Assembly: GCA_025357835.1 (NCBI GenBank)
Contig: JANYLM010000043.1
Coordinates: forward strand, 1-64,000
DNA length: 64,000 nucleotides
Direction: 5' to 3'
Source: Gammaproteobacteria bacterium
GTDB taxonomy: Bacteria; Pseudomonadota; Gammaproteobacteria; Steroidobacterales; Steroidobacteraceae
The position numbers and the translations under genes were made by a program. The notes beneath the pieces are model-generated. The model was not told where the DNA came from and made no database searches. It was given only the letters and a program-made list of their open reading frames with translations. Below are positions 8,843 to 16,304 of the stretch, piece by piece (positions within the stretch are counted from its first letter, which is position 1; every line of letters begins with the position of its first letter).

Positions 8843-9612
8843 ACACCTTGGTGTTCGACATCGAGACCATTCCCGATACCGATCTGGGCCGGCGTCTGCA
8901 TGGCTTGCATGACCTGTCCGAGAGCCAAGTGGCGCAGATCATGTTCACCAAGCGCCGCCAGGAAACCGGCAGCGAATTTCTATCGCACGAGCAGCACCGC
9001 GTCGTCGCGATTTCCGTGGTGATGCGGTCGCGGGACTCGCTGAAGGTATGGAGCCTCGGCGACGAGGCATCCTCGGAGAAGGTGCTCATCGAGCGATTCT
9101 TCGACGGCTTGGACAAGTTCACGCCGGACTTGGTCTCCTGGAACGGCGCCGGATTCGATCTGCCGGTGCTGCACTATCGCAGTCTGCTGCACGGTGTCAC
9201 GGCCGCGCGTTACTGGGAAATGGGCGATTCCGATCACAGCTTCAGATTCAGCAATTACTTGAGCCGATTCCATTGGCGGCATATGGACCTGATGGATATT
9301 CTATCGGGCTTCCAGGGACGCGGCCGTGCCAGCCTCAACGACATTGCGACCCTGCTCGGATTTCCCGGCAAGGTGGGCCTGCACGGCGCCGACGTGTGGC
9401 CGGCCTATCTGCAGGGGGGCTTGAAGCGCATTCGCGATTACTGCGAGACCGATGTGCTGAATACCTACCTGATCTATTTGCGCTTCCAGCTGCTGCGCGG
9501 ACAGCTGAACGCCGCCGAGCATGCCCACGAAATTGCGCGAGTTCGCAAATTGCTGGAGGAGTCGACCGCAGGACATCTCAACGAATTCGCGGCTGCATGG
9601 CCCGCGACTTGA
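8839..9612 (+). CDS. PolB-like 3'-5' exonuclease (DEDDy type)
   Basis: Predicted 3'-5' exonuclease of the family resembling the proofreading domain of family B polymerases, 257 residues without a polymerase domain. All three exonuclease motifs are visible: ExoI VFDIETIPD (about residues 4-12), ExoII SWNGAGFDLPVL (about 99-110) and ExoIII YCETDVLNTY (about 200-209, Tyr-type). It is probably a DNA or RNA trimming enzyme; its substrate is not known. The start overlaps acpS, and rlmD starts 16 bases before its stop. Confidence 0.85.
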   Translation: MNTLVFDIETIPDTDLGRRLHGLHDLSESQVAQIMFTKRRQETGSEFLSHEQHRVVAISVVMRSRDSLKVWSLGDEASSEKVLIERFFDGLDKFTPDLVSWNGAGFDLPVLHYRSLLHGVTAARYWEMGDSDHSFRFSNYLSRFHWRHMDLMDILSGFQGRGRASLNDIATLLGFPGKVGLHGADVWPAYLQGGLKRIRDYCETDVLNTYLIYLRFQLLRGQLNAAEHAHEIARVRKLLEESTAGHLNEFAAAWPAT

Positions 9613-10919
9613 AGACGGGTGAGGTGCAGGAGGCCGACGTCGTCGATTTGGCGCACGATGGGCGCGGAGTGGCGCGCGACGGGGGCAAGGCCGTTTTCAT
9701 CGACGGTGCACTACCGGGGGAGCGGGTTCGCTACCGCGTGATCAAGCGGCGGCGGCAGCTGGACGAGGCCGGTTTGGTCGAAGTTCTGACCGCCTCGCCG
9801 GATCGCGTCGTGCCGCGCTGCGCGCACTTCGGGATTTGCGGGGGCTGCTCCCTGCAGCATCTGTCGGCGCCGGCTCAATTGGCGGCGAAGGAGCGGCAGC
9901 TGCTCGACAATTTGCAACGCATCGGCAGGGTGCGCCCGGAGCGCGTGCTGGCGCCTCTGCGCGGTCCCGAGTGGGGCTATCGGCGCCGGGCGCGGCTCGG
10001 GGTCAAGTACGTCCACAAGAAGGGCCGGGTACTCGCCGGCTTTCGTGAACGCGAAAAACCCTATATCGCGGACATACGGCGCTGCGAAGTTCTGCTCGAG
10101 CCCCTCGCCACTTTGCCGCAGGACCTTGCCGCGCTGGTGGAGACCCTGTCCATTCGAGAAAAAATACCCCAGGTTGAGGTATCGGCCGGCGATGCGGCGA
10201 CGGCCCTGGTATTTCGCGTGCTGGAGGCACCCGAGCCTACGGATATCGAGAAAATCGCTGCATTCGGCGCTGCGCGGGGTGTGCAGATCTTTCTGCAGAG
10301 CGGCGGTCTGGATACCGTTCGTCCTTTGCTCGCGGACTATCCGCCGCTGACTTATGCGGTGGATGACGGCCAGGTGGTCATCGAATTCGGGCCGGTCGAT
10401 TTCATCCAGGTCAACCGCGAAATCAATGCGTCAATGGTGGCCGCGGCGATGGATATATTGGGGGCGACCCGCAACGATGCGGTGCTCGACTTATTTTGCG
10501 GCTTGGGCAATTTCACTTTGCCACTGGCACGACGCGCGGGGCGCGTGGTGGGCGTGGAGGGTGATGCGCCGCTCATCGCCAAAGCTGAAGCAAACGCCGT
10601 CCGCAACGGCATTGGCAATGCGGCATTCTTCAAGGAGAATCTATTCGAGCCTATGCAGTTCGGACCCTGGTCGAACGATCGCTATGATTTGGTGCTGCTC
10701 GACCCGCCGCGGGCGGGGGCATCCGAGCTGCTGGCGCGGCTGCCGCATTGGCGTCCGCGCCGAGTCGTGTATATTTCCTGCCATCCGGGGAGTTTAGCGC
10801 GGGATGCTGAGATTTTGGTGCATGGCCAAAGGTTTAAGCTGACCTGCGCAGGGGTTATGGATATGTTTCCACATACGGCGCACGTTGAATCGATTGCGGT
10901 GTTCGAGGGTCCCGCATGA
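9597..10919 (+). CDS. rlmD: 23S rRNA (uracil-1939-C5)-methyltransferase RlmD
   Basis: SAM-dependent, iron-sulfur-containing rRNA methyltransferase, 440 residues. The TRAM domain is at about 1-65. The [4Fe-4S] cysteines are in CAHFGICGGC (about residues 72-81) plus a later Cys near 159 (RRCEVLLE). The SAM site is DLFCGLGNFTLPLA (about 298-311), the DPPRAGA motif is near residue 369, and the catalytic Cys is in ISCHPGSLARD (about 397). I chose ATG 9597, which overlaps the exonuclease end, because the TRAM domain starts right there; the frame back to 9048 is a shadow. Its stop overlaps nagZ (ATGA at 10916). Confidence 0.93.
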   Translation: MARDLKTGEVQEADVVDLAHDGRGVARDGGKAVFIDGALPGERVRYRVIKRRRQLDEAGLVEVLTASPDRVVPRCAHFGICGGCSLQHLSAPAQLAAKERQLLDNLQRIGRVRPERVLAPLRGPEWGYRRRARLGVKYVHKKGRVLAGFREREKPYIADIRRCEVLLEPLATLPQDLAALVETLSIREKIPQVEVSAGDAATALVFRVLEAPEPTDIEKIAAFGAARGVQIFLQSGGLDTVRPLLADYPPLTYAVDDGQVVIEFGPVDFIQVNREINASMVAAAMDILGATRNDAVLDLFCGLGNFTLPLARRAGRVVGVEGDAPLIAKAEANAVRNGIGNAAFFKENLFEPMQFGPWSNDRYDLVLLDPPRAGASELLARLPHWRPRRVVYISCHPGSLARDAEILVHGQRFKLTCAGVMDMFPHTAHVESIAVFEGPA

Positions 10920-11968
10920 GCTTGGGTCCGCTGATGGTCGATATAGCCGGCACGGAGTTGAGCGCCGAGGACATTCGGGTACTCGCGCACCCCCTGGTCG
11001 GCGGCGTCGTATTGTTCACCCGAAATTACCGCAACCCACAGCAGGTCGCCGCGCTGACCGCGGCCATCCGCGCCCTGCGCACACCGCACTTATTGATTGC
11101 TGTGGACCACGAGGGGGGGCGGGTGCAACGCTTTCGCGAGGCCTTTACACGCCTCCCGGCCGCGCGTCTTCTGGGTAGGCGCTTTGACGAGGACAGGCGC
11201 GACGCACTGGAGTTTGCGCAGTCCGTCGGCTGGCTGATGGCGAGCGAATTGCGCGCGGTGGGGGTGGATTTCAGCTTCGCCCCCTGCGTCGACCTGCACT
11301 ACGGCGTGAGCGAGATCATCGGCGATCGCGCTTTTCATACCGATCCTGACATCGTCGCGGCTCTGGCGGTGGCCACCCTGACGGGCATGCGGGACGCGGG
11401 AATGGCGGCGGTAGCCAAGCACTTTCCCGGCCATGGCGCGGTGGTTGCCGATTCACATATTGCATTGCCGGTAGATCGGCGCGAATTCGCGGATTTGGAG
11501 GCGGATATCCGGCCCTACCGCCCGCTCATCGACAACAATCTTCCGGGAATCATGGCCGCCCATGTAGTGTTCCCGGCGGTGGACGCCTTGCCGGCCAGCC
11601 TGTCGAAGCGCTGGATCATGGGGGTGTTGCGGGGTGAATTGGGTTTTCATGGCTGTGTGTTCGCGGACGACCTCAGCATGGCGGGAGCGGCCGCTTTCGG
11701 CGATGTGGTGGCGCGCGCCGAACTCGCAATTGCCGCGGGTTGCGACGTCCTGCCCATTTGCAACGATAGACATTCCGTAGAATTGGTGCTCGGGCGGTTG
11801 GAGGCTGATGTCGCCTCCGCGGCCTCGCAGGCGCGGCTGGTGCGGATGCGTGCCCGGGGTGAGCCGCCGGCCGGGTTGCACGGGACTAGACATTGGCAGC
11901 AGACGGCGTCGCGCATTGCCGCTCTGTCGATCATACCGCCCCTCGTGTTGACGGAAGGACAGTCATGA
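10916..11968 (+). CDS. nagZ: Beta-N-acetylhexosaminidase NagZ
   Basis: Cytoplasmic glycoside hydrolase family 3 enzyme that removes GlcNAc from anhydro-muropeptides during peptidoglycan recycling, 350 residues. Hallmarks are the family substrate loop KHFPGHGAVVADSHIALP (about residues 171-188, with the catalytic His), DHEGGRVQRFR (about 64-74) and the nucleophile Asp in VFADDLSMAGA (about 247-257). The stop overlaps the ATG of the PAS/GGDEF gene (11965), which links recycling and a signalling protein in one transcript. Confidence 0.95.
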   Translation: MSLGPLMVDIAGTELSAEDIRVLAHPLVGGVVLFTRNYRNPQQVAALTAAIRALRTPHLLIAVDHEGGRVQRFREAFTRLPAARLLGRRFDEDRRDALEFAQSVGWLMASELRAVGVDFSFAPCVDLHYGVSEIIGDRAFHTDPDIVAALAVATLTGMRDAGMAAVAKHFPGHGAVVADSHIALPVDRREFADLEADIRPYRPLIDNNLPGIMAAHVVFPAVDALPASLSKRWIMGVLRGELGFHGCVFADDLSMAGAAAFGDVVARAELAIAAGCDVLPICNDRHSVELVLGRLEADVASAASQARLVRMRARGEPPAGLHGTRHWQQTASRIAALSIIPPLVLTEGQS

Positions 11969-12897
11969 CTGGCTTTGACGCAGAGATGTATCGGCGCTTG
12001 GTCGAGACCTCGCCTGAGGGGGTCGTTCTCGTGGATGCGCAAAATCCGGAGCGCCCCGTCGTCTACGCCAACCCCGGTTTTCAAGCGCTGACCGGTTACT
12101 CGGCGGCGGAGCTGATCGGTCGAAACTTGCGCTTCTTGCAGGCCGACGATCGCGAACAGGACGGCCGGCATCGATTAGGCGAGGCCTTGGGCAAGGGGGA
12201 GTCTTGCCGCGTGCTGCTGCGAAATTATCGCAAAGACGGTACGGTGTTTTGGAACGAGATGTGGATTTTGCCGTTGCTCGATGCGGGCGGGCGCGTCACT
12301 CACTTCGCAGGCCATCACCGCGACGCGGGCGAGCGACTGCGCATCGACCCCAGACTCACCCGGGATTCATTGAGCGGCGCGCATCAACCCACCGCGGTGG
12401 CGATCCGCGACGATCGTTTGACGGGCCTGTTTACCTTGCCTTATCTCGAGGAGCTCTTGAAGCGCGATTGGTCCGTCGCGCAGCGGGAGAAGCGCAGCAT
12501 CGCCGTGTTCGCCATCGACATCGACTCCCTGGACCTTTACAACGCGACCTTCGGCCGCGCGGCCGGCGATTCCACCATTCGCCGCGTGGCGCACGTAGTG
12601 TCCGGCTGTTTGCGCCGCTCCAGCGATGTTACGGCGCGCCTCGACGGCGGCAGCTTGATCGCGTTTGCGCCGGGCCTCGACACTGAGCAGGCACTGCGTA
12701 TCGGCCAAATCATGTCTGAAAGAGTCAGGGATCTTCGAATTCATCACCCGCGTTCGGCCGTTCTACGCTATGTCAGCGTGAGCGTAGGGGTGGGCGCTGT
12801 GGTACCGGAACCCGCCGACAGCCCCGCAAGCTTGCTGGAGAAGGCGCAGAAGCAGTTGCAGCTCGCCAAGAAATCGGGGCGCAATCAGGCTGCTTAA
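11965..12897 (+). CDS. LOV-like PAS protein (adduct Cys replaced by Leu) with degenerate GGDEF domain
   Basis: 310-residue cytoplasmic protein. Residues 9-124 are a PAS domain with strong LOV character: VVYANPGFQALTGYS, GRNLRFLQ (52-59) and NYRKDGTVFWNE (87-98). LOV photoreceptors have GxNCRFLQ; here the flavin-adduct Cys is Leu55, and the usual flavin-contacting Gln before the RD-(V/A)-x-E-R exit is His118. Asn54, Gln59, Asn87 and Asn97 are kept. Residues 150-305 form a GGDEF-like domain with DIDSLDLYNATFG, but the signature reads DGGSL (227-231), so cyclase activity is unlikely. ATG 11965 overlaps the nagZ stop. It may be a flavin or redox sensor that works by protein contact, or have lost ligand binding. 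Confidence 0.8.
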   Translation: MTGFDAEMYRRLVETSPEGVVLVDAQNPERPVVYANPGFQALTGYSAAELIGRNLRFLQADDREQDGRHRLGEALGKGESCRVLLRNYRKDGTVFWNEMWILPLLDAGGRVTHFAGHHRDAGERLRIDPRLTRDSLSGAHQPTAVAIRDDRLTGLFTLPYLEELLKRDWSVAQREKRSIAVFAIDIDSLDLYNATFGRAAGDSTIRRVAHVVSGCLRRSSDVTARLDGGSLIAFAPGLDTEQALRIGQIMSERVRDLRIHHPRSAVLRYVSVSVGVGAVVPEPADSPASLLEKAQKQLQLAKKSGRNQAA

Positions 12898-12930
12898 GTC
12901 GAAGCACTTAGTTTAGTTTGTTCGTCGCTG

Positions 12931-12971
12931 CGTACCTACCCCTTTCCTGGCCTCAAGTCGCCGAGCAATTT
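12931..12971 (+). repeat. 41-bp intergenic repeat, copy 1
   Basis: The segment beginning CGTACCTACCCCTTTC is repeated at 19443-19484. With one 1-base gap, about 34 of 41-42 positions match, including the 15-base CGTACCTACCCCTTT core and GCCGAGCA near the end. It lies in the gap before the dimethylarginine hydrolase gene. No reading frame or strong hairpin explains it. Confidence 0.6.
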
Positions 12972-13004
12972 AATAAATTTCGACTAAAACTTACAGAGGG
13001 TTTC

Positions 13005-13790
13005 ATGCAATTCACTCGTGCCATCGTGCGTCCGCCAGCTCGTAATTTTGCCGCCGGTTTGTCGAGCGCGGCCCTGGGGCCGCCGGATGTGGCTCGCGCA
13101 CTCGAGCAACACGCGGAGTATGTGGGGGCGCTGCGTGACTGCGGCCTTACCGTCACCAGTCTAGAGCCGGATGCGGAGCATCCGGACTCGACCTTCGTCG
13201 AGGACACGGCCATCGTGACGGAACGCGGCGCCGTTCTGACGCGCCCGGGTGCGCCTAGCCGTGAGGGCGAGGCTTTGAGCATGGGCCGGTGCTTGCGGAA
13301 TTTTTTTGCGGATCTGCCTGTCATTGCTGCTCCCGGCACCGTGGACGGAGGCGATATTTGCGAGGCGGACGGACACTTTCTTATCGGGGTGTCGGCACGC
13401 ACTAATGAGTCAGGCGCACGTCAGTTGGCCGTGCACCTGGATCGATTGGGGTATAGCTCCAGCGTCGTCGACATCAGGGCCAATCCGGCGCTGCTGCATT
13501 TGAAGAGCGGCATCGCCTATCTCGGCGACGGCATATGGGTGGTAGACCACGGCATCCAAGCCGAGATTCGATCGCAAAGCCGCATCGTAGTCCGCGATCT
13601 GATACCGGTGGTGGCCGTGGAAGCCTACGCGGCGAATTGTGTGCGCGTGAACGATGCGGTACTCGTCGCAGCCGGGTTTCCGCTCACCAGCGCCGCGCTC
13701 GAGAAGAGCGGCTGCCGGCTGGTGACTCTGGAGACTTCTGAGTTCAGAAAAATGGACGGCGGTTTGAGTTGCTTGTCCCTGCGCTTTTGA
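13005..13790 (+). CDS. Dimethylarginine dimethylaminohydrolase (DDAH)-like amidinotransferase
   Basis: 261-residue enzyme of the DDAH/arginine deiminase pentein fold; DDAH converts methylated arginine to citrulline and methylamine. Visible active-site elements are the acidic pair in STFVEDTAIV (about residues 62-71), the catalytic His in LLHLKSGIAYL (about 164-174) and the nucleophilic Cys near the C-terminus (GGLSCLSLRF, about residue 256). I chose ATG 13005, 4 bases after an AGAGGG ribosome site and at the family's usual MQFTRAIVR start; the frame back to 12918 crosses the 41-bp repeat. Closely related hydrolases act on other guanidino compounds, so the substrate is not certain. Confidence 0.85.
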   Translation: MQFTRAIVRPPARNFAAGLSSAALGPPDVARALEQHAEYVGALRDCGLTVTSLEPDAEHPDSTFVEDTAIVTERGAVLTRPGAPSREGEALSMGRCLRNFFADLPVIAAPGTVDGGDICEADGHFLIGVSARTNESGARQLAVHLDRLGYSSSVVDIRANPALLHLKSGIAYLGDGIWVVDHGIQAEIRSQSRIVVRDLIPVVAVEAYAANCVRVNDAVLVAAGFPLTSAALEKSGCRLVTLETSEFRKMDGGLSCLSLRF

Positions 13791-13797
13791 TGCGGTG

Positions 13798-13826
13798 CAC
13801 GGGGAAGCGCGTCGCGCTTCCCCGTG
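13798..13826. terminator. 14-bp perfect hairpin between convergent genes
   Basis: CACGGGGAAGCGCG (13798-13811) and its exact reverse complement (13813-13826) flank a single T. It lies between the DDAH stop (13790) and the stop of the convergent small secreted protein gene (13847). There is no T-run on either side, so it is a candidate 3'-end or stabilising structure for both transcripts rather than a textbook intrinsic terminator. Confidence 0.5.
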
Positions 13827-13846
13827 CCCGCGAACGGCCGTTGCAA

Positions 13847-14188
13847 TTATTTCGGCGGGATTTGACCGCTGAGTTTATTTTCCTGACCGTTCAGCGCCTT
13901 CTGTTCCGTTTTGGTGATATGACCGCCGTTCTGGCTGGCCATGGCGCGTTCCTCCTGACGCAACTGATGGTCTTCATGGTGCAATTTCGCGGCCTGCGCC
14001 TTATTCAGCGTGCCGTTCTTGACGTCCTGGTTGATGCGTTTGTTTTGATTGGCAAGACGATGATTCACCTGCTCACGTCGCGGGTGATTCTTCTGCCAAG
14101 TGGTATCCGCCGATGCAGTGCCGGCAAGGCTGGCCAGCGATACCAGCACAGCAGCGAAGCTGAGATGTTTGCGCGTTGAACTTAACAT
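13847..14188 (-). CDS. Small secreted Gln/Lys/His-rich helical protein
   Basis: 113 residues with a clear Sec signal peptide (charged STRKH, hydrophobic AAVLVSLASLAG, cleavage around TASADT at about residue 28). The mature part is short, highly polar and predicted helical, rich in Gln, Asn, Lys and His: VNHRLANQNKRINQDVKNG, then LNKAQAAKLHHEDHQLRQEE. Similar small periplasmic proteins with a repeated R-I-x-x-G-x-x-x-G-x-L-(T/N) theme occur in many proteobacteria without known function. A ribosome site (GGAGAAACAATT) precedes the ATG. The gene stands alone, convergent to DDAH. Confidence 0.75.
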   Translation of the reverse strand: MLSSTRKHLSFAAVLVSLASLAGTASADTTWQKNHPRREQVNHRLANQNKRINQDVKNGTLNKAQAAKLHHEDHQLRQEERAMASQNGGHITKTEQKALNGQENKLSGQIPPK

Positions 14189-14435
14189 AATTGTTTCTCC
14201 ACGATGTGTTTGCTATCGACCATACTAGGAGCGGAAAGCCGCCTCCAGATGTGAAGTAACGCGGCAACTTGCGATTCGGCCACACCGATTAAGCAGAGTT
14301 AATCAGCATCTAGCGCGCTTCCGATCGTGAGCCATGTCTCATTCCGGAGGCTCGTCCTGTGTCACGTCAGATGAAATGAGTTGAAATAAGACAGAGACAC
14401 GGCTCCGCCGCTGGATTTCTGGTACGAAGGGACGG

Positions 14436-16286
14436 ATGAATATCCGCACCAAAATGATTTCGCTGCTGGCGCTGCTGTTTGCGGTGCTGATCGCGCTCGA
14501 GATCGCGGTCCAACGACAGGTATTGATGCCGAGTTTTGCGCAGCTCGAGCGGGAAGACGCAGAGACGTCGATGAAGCGCATCGGCTATGCGCTCGATATG
14601 ACTCTCGAGGGCTTGGAAGTGACCGCCGCCGACTGGGGTAACTGGGCGGACGTATATCAATTCGTGCAAGCGCCGGATGTGGCCTTTGTGAACGTCAACA
14701 TCACCCCTGTGGCGATGAAGCAACTCAAAGTGAACGCCATGCTTATCGTCGATGAGAACGGCCGCTACGTGCTGTCCAGCGCGAAGACTTTGGATACCGG
14801 CGAGCCCTTGGACCTCGATATGGCGGCGCGCAAGACATTGCCGGAGGATTTTCCCTGGCGCAAGAATTTGATCGACGGCAAACCCGCCCGCGGGCTGCTG
14901 CGGACCAATAAGGGAGTCATGATGATAGCCGCCGCGCCCGTGCTTGACGGCAGCGGCGGCGGCCAGCACCTGGGAATGGTGATCATGGGCAGACTGCTGA
15001 CCCCGCTGCAAGTGCAGCAGATCGGCGCGCAGGCACAGGCAAGTCTCGCCATGCTGCAGGATCATCCATCCGCCGGCGGCCAAGAGATCGTGGAGACCGA
15101 CACCCTGACACAGGTTTTCAGGCCGTTCTCGGACATTTACGGCAGGCCGCTGATGAGCTTTCGGGTGGAGGTGCCGCGGCGGATTACCGCGCGCGGCCGT
15201 AGCGCGGTGACCTACGCCTCGTGGTACCTGATCGGTGCAGCCATCACCGTATTGCTCCTGCTGGTCGTTGTCCTTAACCGCGTCGTTCTGAAGCCTCTGG
15301 CTCGGGTGACGCGACATGCCGTGGCGGTCGGCGAGGGCACGGACTTGTCGGCTCGTCTCAATATCCAGGGACGGGATGAGATTGCCGTGCTTGCGGGCGA
15401 ATTCGATCGGATGGTCGAGCGCGTGGCGGATTCGCGGCGGCAACTCGTCGATCAGTCCTTCCAGGCTGGATTCGCCGAACTGGCCAAGGGAGTCCTACAC
15501 AACCTCGGGAACGCGATGACGCCTCTTGGAGTCAGAGTCTCGAAGCTTGGCGACCGGTTGCGCGATGCGCCCGCTGGCGATGTCGAACTCGCATTTGCGG
15601 AACTTGCCAAAGAGACCCAGGCGTCTGAACGGCGGGCGGACCTGGAAGAATTTCTGCGTCTGGCGTGCAAGGAATTGGCGGTAAGCGTCAAGGAGGCCAG
15701 GAGCGACATTGCCGTGGTGCAGCGCCAGGCAATCATCGTGCAAACGGCGTTGAGCGAACTCATGCATTCGACGCGAAACGCGCATGTGATGGAGTCGGTG
15801 CGCCTTCAGGACCTTGTCGCGCAGACTTTGGAAATCGTGCCCGATGCCTGCCGTCAGAGGCTTAACGTCGACACCGATGAGTCATTGCGAAAGGTGGGAG
15901 CTGTGCATGTGGCGCGCACTGTGTTGCGGTTGATCCTGCAGAACCTAATCATCAATGCCGCCGACGCCGTGCGCGATGCGGGCCGGGACAAGGGCATACT
16001 GCATTTTGCCGCGGAAATCGTCGGCGACGCCGACAGCGAGCAATTGCACTTGCATTGCAAAGACAACGGCGTAGGCATTGCGCCCGACAACCTGCAGCGT
16101 GTCTTCGAAAAGGGATTCTCCACCAAGTCCCACGAAACCAACTACGGCATCGGCCTGCATTGGTGTGCCAATGCCGTCGGCGCCTTGGGCGGGCGAATCT
16201 GGGCGGCAAGCGAGGGTCCAGGTTTGGGTGCGTCGATGCATTTGATGTTGCCGTTACCGGTACGAGAGAGTCGCTCGAATACCTAG
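14436..16286 (+). CDS. CHASE4-domain membrane sensor histidine kinase
   Basis: 616 residues. A first membrane segment (about 8-26) and a second (about 260-282) flank a periplasmic CHASE4 domain with WGNWADVYQFVQ at about residues 67-78 and a central LIVDENGRYVLSS strand. A HAMP domain follows (LKPLARVTRHAVAVGEGTDL). The phosphoacceptor His is in GVLHNLGNAMTPL (about residue 355), in an unusually long helical region. The ATP-binding domain has an N-box (LQNLIINAADAV), a DNGVGIAP box and a final GLGASMHLML. Start ATG follows GAAGGGACGG. The response-regulator gene begins 18 bases downstream, so this is a cognate pair; the signal sensed is unknown. Confidence 0.88.
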   Translation: MNIRTKMISLLALLFAVLIALEIAVQRQVLMPSFAQLEREDAETSMKRIGYALDMTLEGLEVTAADWGNWADVYQFVQAPDVAFVNVNITPVAMKQLKVNAMLIVDENGRYVLSSAKTLDTGEPLDLDMAARKTLPEDFPWRKNLIDGKPARGLLRTNKGVMMIAAAPVLDGSGGGQHLGMVIMGRLLTPLQVQQIGAQAQASLAMLQDHPSAGGQEIVETDTLTQVFRPFSDIYGRPLMSFRVEVPRRITARGRSAVTYASWYLIGAAITVLLLLVVVLNRVVLKPLARVTRHAVAVGEGTDLSARLNIQGRDEIAVLAGEFDRMVERVADSRRQLVDQSFQAGFAELAKGVLHNLGNAMTPLGVRVSKLGDRLRDAPAGDVELAFAELAKETQASERRADLEEFLRLACKELAVSVKEARSDIAVVQRQAIIVQTALSELMHSTRNAHVMESVRLQDLVAQTLEIVPDACRQRLNVDTDESLRKVGAVHVARTVLRLILQNLIINAADAVRDAGRDKGILHFAAEIVGDADSEQLHLHCKDNGVGIAPDNLQRVFEKGFSTKSHETNYGIGLHWCANAVGALGGRIWAASEGPGLGASMHLMLPLPVRESRSNT

Positions 16287-16304
16287 CAGTACGTGAGGTT
16301 ACCC

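Noticed and set aside
9048-9596. Fusion of an extra N-terminal domain to RlmD
   Set aside because: The open frame is a shadow of the exonuclease gene; the TRAM domain starts at ATG 9597.
14367-15443. 358-codon minus-strand frame opposite the CHASE4 kinase
   Set aside because: Rich in His, Arg and Gln as expected for a high-GC antisense shadow; the plus-strand kinase is clear.
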